64,000 bases of DNA, taken from Clonostachys chloroleuca (Eukaryota > Ascomycota > Sordariomycetes > Hypocreales > Bionectriaceae). The position numbers and the translations under genes were made by a program. The stretch lies in assembly GCA_037952775.1 (NCBI GenBank), contig JBANAY010000004.1:11904001-11968000 (forward strand), in the 5' to 3' direction. The notes under the pieces are model-generated. The model worked only from the letters and a program-made list of their open reading frames with translations, was not told the origin of the DNA and did no database searches. Shown here piece after piece: positions 51,957-61,784 of the stretch (positions are counted from its first letter, which is position 1; each line of letters starts with the position of its first letter).

Positions 51957-54227
51957 ATTTCTTCTTAGGCCGGCTGTTGCTGAGCCGTGCACTGAGTTAG
52001 ACATCCTGCCTCGAAATACGCCCCTGCACAGTATGATGGTGGCAGCCCTCGCTCGTACCGGCCCGGGTCCCTCTACAGCCGCCGTTCTGCAGCGTCGCCG
52101 GTTGCTGAGTAGAATAGCCTTGCGTTCTGATGTAGAAAATATCCAATTGGATGTAGAGAGCACATCGACCTACACGAAACTCTTCGCAGATCAAGCGATA
52201 TTCTCACCTGAGTGTCGAGGAGAGGAAGCAATACGAAGTCTTGGCCAGCGCGGATTATACTTCTATGGCATTCTGCTAACGGAAATTCAGTCGGAAATCT
52301 CAACATATATCTTGGTGTAGCTATTCTTCAACTGTCTTGATGTGGGGGAGTACCGGCTACGGCTCCTACATCCAGAACCCAAACCGGCTGATGTGCCAGT
52401 ATAAATTAGATGGAACGCGGACTAGGGGTGACACTCCCGAACTCCCACATAATTGAATGCCAGGGTGAGCTAGGCAACGGCGCTGTGACAGTAAACGGAG
52501 GAATGCTCCATATCGATGAACTTTCCATGCATGCCAGCCATCATGCAGATGATAGAGTTTCATTTCCAGTCATCTACTTGAAAGACTTGACAGGACAAGC
52601 CTCTCCTGAAGGAATACGAGATCTGAAGGGAATTAAGACTGTAGGGGGGATGGAGGTAGGCATGATGGGCAGATACAGTCAATAATTTAGTATTCGTCAG
52701 AGCCAAAACAGCAATGAAGGCGGCAGAAAGTCAAGTCATTAACGATAAACTTGACTATTTATATTGAAAATTTGTGAGTGGCAATATTTTAAAAGCCTAT
52801 CTATGCGCATTATGCTTCAAGTCATTCTCGGACCGGGGCCGGTCCTCCTCAACGGACCGATCGATTCACCTCACGTCATTAAATTCATCGCGGATTAGGT
52901 CCGAAGCAATATTAACTATGGTCCATATATATATAGGGGTGGACTCCAAAATTACAGAGAAGAGGTCGAAAGACTATGTTCGACATGATTCAACAACGAT
53001 CCAGTTGGCACACAACGATGCCATTACGCAGGCAAGTGGGTGAAATAAAATGGCACACCAGAGCTCTTTTCGCGCAACGGAGGGATCTTTTTCCTTAACA
53101 CAATAATAAGGGAATGAAGAATAATTCTATGATATTTAGCTTGATATTATATTGTATTTATTATGAGATTAATTGTTTTGATATTGTGTTGAAATAACGT
53201 TGAGGTGTCTACCTAGATGTGCCATGTTTTATATGTCAGTCGCTTGATAGGGCACGGCAAAGGCTACCAACAGTCTTTCGATAAAATTAAACATAGCAAG
53301 TAGCAAAATGATGATATGATTTATAGCGCAAGAGTTTATTACTGCTTCTAATTCAGCTTACTTTATTGAATTCATCCATCCTAAGATGACAGGTTGGAAG
53401 CCAATGTTATAGCCTTCAATGTTTTTATGTTTCGATCCCCTCTGTGATCGATTAGACTGCCTGAGATTGACTGCGTAGAATAAGTCTCACACGACGTTTT
53501 TTGCAGACTGGAATAAAAACGCACCCAGAGGTCTCTGCTGTGCTACTTAATTAATACTCCAGAAACTGCCGTGTAGACGTGGCACATATAATTAAAACCA
53601 TCCCCTACCGCCTCCAATTTCCCGGCATTGGCATCCCCCCACGTAGTTATACCGTCCGCTAAACTTGATCAATGACTGGCGCGAGTTATAAATATTCTGA
53701 ATTGCCCCAAATAGACGCAATGGGTTTCCCGAAGGACTGGTCCTCGACCGGGACCGGACAAGTTCTTCGTCTGGTCGTTCGGGTTCCGCCGTTAAATCTC
53801 CCGAAATTGTGCTAACTGGAGGCCTATAACATTCCTTCACTAACTCTCTCTAGCAATGCATGAACCGTTTATGGCGTTTCACTTGGCAACTGAGAGATCA
53901 ACCCGGAGCTATACTCAAATCAGTGAAGCTCCTGTCGGGCTCATTCCAAGGGATTTTTCTGTAGCGAACACCTGGTTCGTCCGGGACCCGAGAAAGAGGT
54001 GCACGGTGCAGGTGAGTGGCGCCCCGGCATTATTATATCGTTGACAGCAAACCTGTGTCCAGGTCAACCAACATGGATACGAGTAAGGTTCCAAATTCCT
54101 TCAATATCAATAAGTGGAACGTGATCATGATAAATGAAAGTATAAATGCCCAATCTCTTCATGTTCTACTGCAAGTATAGCCACCATCATCATAACATTC
54201 TACTTCTTCTTTCCACCTACTCACAAA
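51957..54227. other. Gene-poor AT-rich interval 2.3 kb
   Basis: Contains AT-rich sequence (for example 53090-53180) and short ORFs without motifs. A 16-bp inverted repeat, GGACCGGGGCCGGTCC, lies near 52829-52844, with a related GACCGGGACCGG near 53747-53758. This could be old repeat sequence, but no element ends were found. Confidence 0.4.
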
Positions 54228-54608
54228 ATGCATCTCGTCAAGACCATCATCTCACTCTTCGCCCTCTCCGGCTTTGCTGCTGCTCAGATAGGCGGCGACT
54301 TCGATGCCGAGTACGGCCTTGCTCGCCGCGAGGTTCAAGACGCCCGGGACGGATACCTTGCTGCCCGTGACGAGTTCCTCATCGCCCGCGAGGAGTACAT
54401 TGAGAAGCGTGGCCTTTTGAAGGTAAATACTGCGATTTCACTGCTTCATCTCAATACCTTGGATTTTCTAACAAGCTTGCAGAAAAAGGGAAAGTGCTAT
54501 AAGGACGGCATTCAGAACTTGTGCGGGACCCCGGTCAAGGGTGGTGGAATGAGCCCATGCGGTATCTGCCCCCGTGGCTTTGAGGGAAAGTCGTGCCCTT
54601 GTCCGTAA
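54228..54608 (+). CDS. Small secreted cysteine-rich protein (effector-like)
   Basis: Two exons, 54228-54422 and 54483-54608, give 106 aa. Signal peptide MHLVKTIISLFALSGFAAAQ; then an acidic helical spacer with dibasic sites (LARREV, IEKRG) that could be Kex2 cut sites; then a compact tail after the intron with six cysteines (GKCYKD, NLCGT, SPCGICPRG, SCPCP). The intron falls exactly between the pro-like part and the Cys-rich part. The pattern (secreted, short, Cys-rich, in a gene-poor stretch) matches fungal effector or antimicrobial candidates; no family recognised. Confidence 0.65.
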   Translation: MHLVKTIISLFALSGFAAAQIGGDFDAEYGLARREVQDARDGYLAARDEFLIAREEYIEKRGLLKVNTAISLLHLNTLDFLTSLQKKGKCYKDGIQNLCGTPVKGGGMSPCGICPRGFEGKSCPCP

Positions 54609-55509
54609 ATGTTTTACTGGCTTATCGGAAACAGTGGGATAATATGGAACGAGCCCGTATTTTTAGGTAATTATAGACAATTACATCAAGGCAATCTGGT
54701 TTCCTCGTTGCTTTGGTTGAGCAAGCAAACTTGTAGATACATATTCGGGGATGTCGCTGAATCCCTGCCTAGGTTTACTCCGGGCCTGCCGGTGTAACAC
54801 GACGCTCAGGATGGTGATGCACCTGGCGAGCCCCGATCTCTTTGATCCAAATGGCTCCAGCTCAATCCACAGCTGATCGACCGATTTCATTGTTCCAGGA
54901 TCAAGTCAGAAGCGGTACACCTAACAAGCCATTCTTGACCCCAGGCACGCGACGTATATCACTCGCGCACCTCCCCAAGCTATAGAATATGGTGCAGTAG
55001 GTAAGATTCTCACCGGTTTTTTGTCTTTAATCTAGTTTTCCCAATGAGTCTACCAAATGGTAGGACCGAGTGATGAAGGAACATCCTCGGCCAGGGGCTC
55101 AGAGGGCACCCGGGCCATGGTCTACATTCCCACAGGTACTTGATTTCAATCGACACCAGTCTCAAGATCAGCAAACCTTAGACGAGTTGGTACGACCCTA
55201 TCTGCGGGGTATACCTGGTGTTCAAAAAATTCAAAGGCGGGGGAGGACAGCACTGCGGTTAAGTTCTCTCCGCCCGCCAACACAAGTCACGCATATTGGC
55301 TTTAGATTCTAGAAAGCCAACATTAGACCTTTGCATAGTAGAAGTTTTAGCATGTAAGACGTGTTTCTTCGTAGAAATAGAGCTAGTTCCAAGCTAGATA
55401 CAATCCCTTAATAATCATCAATAGTCGTTACGTCAATGCTGGGCACTTCTTCACGCGCCACGGCACTCCCATACGACAAGTACTATGTGTCCTATTGTGC
55501 CGGACTTAT
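54609..55509. other. Intergenic 0.9 kb
   Basis: 3' flanks of two convergent genes. The short ORF at 55070-55312 has no features. Nothing else recognised. Confidence 0.4.
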
Positions 55510-56193
55510 TCAGGCCCCAGCTGGAAGCCCACACAGGGCCAGAGTTACGGTGGTCATCTCTGGCTCGCCATTCAGGTCTCCAAGATACGCAGCTATGCCG
55601 TCTCCCACTGGAGCAACAGCCACAGCCGCCTCGTTAGGATCATGAAGAATCTCGGGGGCGATGTCATGCGCCTCGGTCGGTGAACTCGCGGTCGTCTGAT
55701 ACAACGCATGGTCTGGTCTGACGTTCTTGACGAACAGTGCCTTTTGGGTGTACTGCACAGGCAGCGCCACGGCGTCAGGTGAAGGTTCCCACACTTGGGG
55801 GTTCAGCGTGTGCGTTAGCCTATGGGTAAGCCGCTTGTACGAGCCTGCCTCCCAAGGCAGATCGATCTGATTGAAAAAGTTCTTGAGGTCGGGCGGATTC
55901 ACGCTAGACGCGAAGTGTCCCATGAAGATGCCCGTGCCGCCGTTGCGGATGTATCTGAAGACATGACTTCGGACCAGCAACTGCTCGTGCTTGATCAATG
56001 CCGGGTCGGTGACGATGACTGCTCTGGGCGGTGGGTCGTTTCCGAGAAAGCGCAAGGCTGAGTTGCTGGTTTTGGCGCGTTTGAACTTCGCGTCGGTCGA
56101 CAGCCTGGCCAATAGGCCTTCGAACATGTCGTCGAAGAAATCTTTGTGGCCCAAGGAGATGAGCAGAATACGGTTGTTCGTTGTGTCCGCCAT
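55510..56193 (-). CDS. Conserved fungal protein of unknown function
   Basis: A single exon of 227 aa from ATG 56193. The N-terminus RILLISLGHKDFFDDMFEGL, then PPRAVIVTDPALIKHEQ, YIRNGGTGIFMGHFASSVNP and a closing GDGIAAYLGDLNGEPEMTTV resemble a widespread fungal family with a class I glutamine-amidotransferase-like fold (beta strand, Gly-rich turn), but I see no catalytic Cys-His-Glu triad. Function unknown. It is transcribed in the same direction as the hybrid kinase downstream of it in coordinates. Confidence 0.65.
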   Translation of the reverse strand: MADTTNNRILLISLGHKDFFDDMFEGLLARLSTDAKFKRAKTSNSALRFLGNDPPPRAVIVTDPALIKHEQLLVRSHVFRYIRNGGTGIFMGHFASSVNPPDLKNFFNQIDLPWEAGSYKRLTHRLTHTLNPQVWEPSPDAVALPVQYTQKALFVKNVRPDHALYQTTASSPTEAHDIAPEILHDPNEAAVAVAPVGDGIAAYLGDLNGEPEMTTVTLALCGLPAGA

Positions 56194-56547
56194 GGTATGC
56201 GCTTGTTAGGGCAAAGAAACCAGATGTGTGGGTGGGAGAAATCTCGCGAGGGCGCGGGGTGGCCGTCGGTCCTACGGAGGGATAAACGCGGAAAAGTGAG
56301 GCTGTTACACTGCCAATAAAAAATCTCGCTGCTTACGCGGTGCCAAAGTCAAAATCGGGGGGCCTGTAACGTCGTCGTTTCTCATAAAGTGTGTGCGGGA
56401 CCGTGATAGGAAAAAGCAATTCGGGTACAAAGGTGAGTCAGACGACCGGACAATGTGCCAAACGATCGACCTCATTGCATGTGTGTCTGTTTGCTGTGTC
56501 CAAGGGGGGGGGGGGTAATACATGTAATTGGCAAAATCGAACATCAA
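56194..56547. other. Promoter region of the conserved fungal protein
   Basis: 354 bp between the conserved-protein ATG and the hybrid kinase stop; includes the G12 tract. Confidence 0.4.
56504..56515 (+). repeat. G12 homopolymer
   Basis: Twelve G in a row just beyond the hybrid kinase stop codon. Confidence 0.9.
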
Positions 56548-59500
56548 TCACTTCTTTAGCAAGCCTCTTGACTCGAGCAGGCCGCCTAGGGCCTTCCACT
56601 TCACAGGCTTGGTTAGGAACAAATCCATACCACTGCCGAACGCCTCTTTCTGAGCATCCTCGGATGCAAGACCCGAGAGCGCAATGATACAGGCCGGCTC
56701 AAGTCCGTTGAGCAATTCATGCGCCCTGATCCTCCTTGTCGCCTCGAATCCATCCATGACCGGCATGGATATATCCATCAAGATACAAGAATATGCGAGA
56801 GGAGACTTGGAGAAACAGTCCAACGCATCCTGGCCATCCATTGCAGTCTCATATTCCAGGCCTGACTTCTTCATGTACGCCGAAAGTACTTTTATGTTGA
56901 TGTAGTTGTCGTCGACAAGAAGAAATTTGGTGCGAAGAACTAAAGGCGCAGGCGAGGGCAAAGGCGAGGGCGACGCCTCGTCACCAGAGCTCAAGCCGAT
57001 TAGTGTATCACTAGAGCTTGTCGGTGCATCATGACGTGGGGAAGAAGGGCCAGAAAACACGCTTTCCATCTCCGTCTCGCTTGTGCTATCTCCCTTGCCA
57101 ATGGGGCTGCTTTCCACCACATCCGGTGAACTCTCACCCGACACGGTAACTTCAGGCACGGTGAAGCTGCTTGGTGTTCTCTTAGGGCCATCGGGTCGCT
57201 GAACCAGCAGAGGAGACGGCTTGGTAGTCGAACGCTTCTTCGTCGGACCCATCCAGCGCCGGTAGGCCAGTAACAGCGTTTTTGCCAGCTTACGAGGGCC
57301 GATTCTGGGGGTTTTGTGAGTAAATCATTGGCTGAGGTCGTGGCTGGGAAGAGTTTGAACTTACGGCTGTGATATAAACTCAAAGATGCCAAAATGGCCC
57401 TGTGAGTCAAAGGCTTCGGATTTGCGGTATGCTTCAAGCGCGTTCGAGCAAGTAACAATATTCGGAGCTGCGGCGAGTATCTTGATTTCATCGTGATCTT
57501 TGGGGATCGCGTCGTGTGCCCAAATGATGAGGTCGGGCATCACCTCCTTGTCCTCATCCCCTACAACCTCCATCTGAAGCCAGTGTGCACACACGTCCGT
57601 AATGTGGTTCTTATGGTCCTCCATTTTTTCGCGACTCTCGGGTTCGGGGCGACACATAATCTTGAATCGAAGTCCTTTTAAGTCTCGAACCCAACCCTCG
57701 AATTCCTTATCGTCGTCTGAGTAGAATTGTGCGACCTGTGGTTTGGCCACTGGTTCCAAAGGGAGCTCAACCGTCACCGTTGTGCCAACATCTACTTTAC
57801 TCTCAACTGCAATCCTGCCGGCAAGCTGCGTTGTGATACGTTTGACAAGACTTAGACCGAGGCCGGTTCCCGGTGCAAGATTGTCTTCCTGGCTGAAAGG
57901 CTTGAACAGTCCATGCCGTAAGTATTCGGGCCCAATACCTTTACCAGTGTCCTGTACCACGAATCTGACGGCGCGCTCGGACTTCTGTCCTCTGAAATGA
58001 ATGTTGTCTTGAGTGAGTGATACCCTGATTGACCCTTGATGAGTGTATTTCAATGCATTCCCGAATATATTCATGAGAATTCTCCGGAAAGCTCCTAGTT
58101 GCACGCAATACATCCAGTCGCAACTGGGGTCAATGTGCAGGAATACCACCACATTTGCAAACCGAAATTCCACGTCCTCGCTGTTCTTGAGTGAGACGTT
58201 TCTCCCCCTCTCTTTTCTCCCCAGATGTCTGAGGGGCAGCGGCTGCTTGCTTGGCGAATTATTTTGGAATGTAAATCCAGCAAATACGCTTTCAATAACT
58301 TCTTCTGCAAGACCATCCAACCTACAGTTGGAAAACAAATTCTTTTTGCCAAAATTTCTCCAGTCGACTCCCGCAACAGCTATGGGCGACGGCTCTATTT
58401 TGCGGGCCCTCTTTCTCATCGTGAAACTATTGACCTTTGAAAAATCGAGTAAGTGGTCAATAGTATCCAGGAGAGTGCGGGAGCATGTCTCGATGGTATG
58501 TGCTGTGTTGCCTTGAAAAACGTCCAGGTCGGTGTCAAGTAATAACTCGGAGCTTAATAAGATTCCATGAAGAGGAGACCGCAGCTCATGGGAAAGCGAT
58601 CCCAAGACATCAGATTTGGCTTTTTCGGCCCGCGATGTGTGGAAACGCAGGACTTCCGCCATGGCAAGCGTTCCAAAAGCTCGAAGAAATCCCAAGTCTC
58701 CGAGGATCGTCAATGCTCGGGAGGGATCTTCGGTGTAGATGAATCCTCCAGCATACCACCTCTCCTTCCTGGGATCCCAAATGGGTATAAACGCGACACT
58801 CCGGGCGTTTGGGAACGCTTGAAGGATCATGTTCCCTTCATTTCTGCGGCTCCATATATTCTTCCTCGGCTTATTCTTCTTCAGGTTTGCATGCCTCTCA
58901 GAGGGCGACCTCGGCTGCTCTGTCGCTTTTTGTGTGGGCGAGGAGACTGTCCGCTCATCCTCCGAGGAGTCGGAAGTCTGCAATTCGCCATCTTCGCCAA
59001 AGTTAAAAACCTTCCCCCTAGGGTACCGACGTAATAATTTGCCCAGAAACCGCTCGGCGATAACAGAGACAGGCCGCTTCACAACCAAACCATCCGCATT
59101 GGAGGCACCTGACGTCGAGTATCCAAGAAGGTCGCTTGTTTGGCCAGATGTCTCGTTGTTCTCGAGATCTTGGCTTTCTTCGCTGCTGCTGCTGCTGCTG
59201 GTAGACCTCAGCCCCATAGAGTCTGTCTCCCCCAGATTCAGTGAAGAATTTACTCTGTATGACTCCATCGAAGCATCAAAAAAGAAGCACCCATCTACTT
59301 GTACCGACTCTCTGATGATGGTAGCAGCCTTAGTGAAGATGCTTGTGGGACTCTTAGCCTTGGATGGCTGATATTGTTCTCCCTCCTCTCTTTCTCCCTC
59401 CCCTTCCTCATCCTCCTCAAACTCCTCCTTTGGATCAATACTCCTATCCTTGTCGAGCCTATACGTGACGGCTCTCGAGTCACGGCCAACCTCACATACA

Positions 59501-60323
59501 GAATACACAGCCCGCTTTCCTTCAATAAATGAGGCCAGGCCACGATTCATACGCTCGCTTCGCCCATAAAGATCGCATAGCCTCTGAGCCTCGAGGTGTC
59601 CCATGATGGTCTGTGAAATCTCTCTCAATCGTTCTGTATGATCATCGGTCCAAGGCTTGTTTGGAGTCGAGTCGATGACACAATATACACCAATGTTGAT
59701 TCCTCGTCGGGTTCGGATCGGTACGGCGGCGTAGAAGCGAGCCAGCGATCCAGGACGGCAGAAGGGCGAGGCAGAAAATCGAGGGTCGGTAGTAAGGTCT
59801 TGCGACAAGGTGATTGGGAGAAAGGCGGTTTCGTTCGGCTTCTGGGCAATTGGAGCCCCATGGGGGGGAGGATTGTTCATCAGAGACAGTTCGCAAACGC
59901 CATGGGCTCGAGGTATTGAGGTTCCGCATAACCAAAGAGGCTCGCGGCACTTGTCGCTTGGAAGGGATGAGTAGAGGGGCTGGCGGACAGTTGCTTCAGC
60001 GACGATGTGCTGGGCCGAGCTGTCGAATAGTGATACTAGCGATCGTTCGGTGCCGGTCTGGCAAGCGCCCAGCTGGGCGAGGGCAGTGAGGACAGCATCG
60101 CCCGAGGAGACCAGCTCGCGACTGGGGATGCCTTCACCGGAGTCGTTGAATCGGCTGGTGAGAGAAAGGGTGGGGTCGTACCTGGTCGCATTTCCAAGGT
60201 CAGCCTTTTGGGATCGTATTTCCAAGTGAGGGGACAGGTGGTAGTGGGGGAGGGGGCCAACTTGAAGGTTTCACGCTCTCGAACGCCTTCTGAGACCGCT
60301 TTGTGAGGCTTCACGCCGGGCAT
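56548..60323 (-). CDS. Hybrid histidine kinase (GAF-HisKA-HATPase-REC), apparent 1-nt frameshift
   Basis: From ATG 60323 (MPGVKPHKAVSEGVRERETF) to TAA at 56548, with one 60-bp intron (57305-57364) joining ISQP to IGPRKLAKTL, about 1238 aa. Order: GAF-like sensor (TALAQLGACQTGTERSLVSL ... ARFYAAVPIRTRRGINIGVY), acidic linker, H-box SHELRSPLHGILLSSELL (phospho-His about 579), N-box NIFGNALKYTHQGS, G-boxes DTGKGIGPEYL and GTGLGLSLVK, then receiver LLVDDNYINIKVL with phospho-Asp about 1164 in CILMDISMPVMDGFEA and LTKPVKW. It senses a stimulus and feeds the HOG-type phosphorelay; the stimulus is unknown. The first 25 or so codons are in a different frame from the rest; one base missing in either G5 run (60246-60250 or 60252-60256) explains it. 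Confidence 0.88.
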
Positions 60324-61784
60324 GATGGGAACCTGTCGCTTTCACGGCCTTGACAGGTTTTGGGGGAGAGGAGGCCGACGCTGCATTGCGACGGACGAAA
60401 TGCTGGCCCTCCTGCCTAGCTGCGAGTAGGGTTTACCTAAGACAGAAGGACTGGCTGGTCTTGACTCGATCTGATCATCCACAAGTATCTTTGATCTCGA
60501 TCCCGCGCTTCACTCTCCACTTATCGGGCCTGCCTTGTGCGGCGAGAGGAGCGGAGCGAGTGCTCCAGGGCCGTGGATCGCTGTGGCACAGTGGAGTGGT
60601 GGTGTGTTTTGGCGCTGTAGCCTCGACTCTTGGCCACGGTGTGCAGGGTTGAGGCATGCTCGCCTTCTCTTCCCGGGCTACAGGGCCAATCACACGCCCC
60701 GGATCGCTGCCCTTTGTCGCTCGCTCACCCACAATGTCCGGCGATCACAGTGCATCTAGGGCGTGATCCCCGTAGCTGACCGAGGCGAGAAATGCATGAC
60801 GCACCCGTGTCACTCGCTCTTTGCATGCCCACGCGTTGAGACCAGTGGCATTCGCGCATGAAGCTGATCTCAACAACTGTGTGTACATTTTGACATGCCC
60901 CAAGCGCGGATCCTAGCCGACAAGGCACCCTGCACCCGCACCTGCACCGTTGGCCACTATACCGATTAGTAATCCTCAATGCTACCTTTTCTCAATAGCG
61001 CCAACACTACGACCGACTCTCCTCTCCCCGTTCCAGACTCCCGGTGTTTCTAGCATTCGGGGGCAAGACTAGCCAGTTCCGTGCCTGGAATAAGCATGTC
61101 TGCGGATATTATTTTTTAGCCTTTCCCAGTTCCAGACTCTGATCCGTGGTCGAATGTGCCTTGATACGATCTTGACTCCGTGATCTCGAATTCGACACGC
61201 TCCACCTCGGGTCATGGGACTTGTCGATCTCCTTACCCATTTGCGCAACTTTGAACTCTAGCGTGAGCCCTGTCTCCGTTTTCATCGATCATCAGAGGGT
61301 CTCCGATCACCCACTTCGTATCTTGTCTGCCTGTTCAAATAAGAGTGGCGAAAACAAATTTAGATGTACTAGGTACCTAAACACAACAGCGAAGTGAGAG
61401 TCGTGTTGGAGTCTACATAACTTTATCTGAAAATATAACAACCTGGCCCTGTCTACATATCCTTGGGCAAGCTAGTATCCGAAATGATCCCCTCGTGATC
61501 CCCTCGTGATTGGCTCGTTTACAACAGCCCCAACGGGAAAGTTTCCATAAAGCGTATCCCGCCGTGAGCATTGCAACCACACTTGCATGCCTTAGCACAT
61601 CATTTTACAGGAATATATATATATTGAAATTACAGTTATTATACAGATACAGGGGTAAGCTACAACATGGCAATTGCTTCGCATTTCTCCAAGCGATTTG
61701 ATGCGGAACCTCCCGTTAAAAGGAGCTACCCTACACTCTCAACTCTTTGGAGAAGGTTCTTTTGTCTGCTCCCTGTGAATTCTT
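60324..61784. other. Intergenic 1.5 kb, hybrid kinase promoter
   Basis: Holds the long 5' region of the hybrid kinase; such genes commonly have long leaders. A duplicated 12-bp unit (GATCCCCTCGTG, about 61485-61509) and a TA run (61615-61624) are present. No gene seen. Confidence 0.45.
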
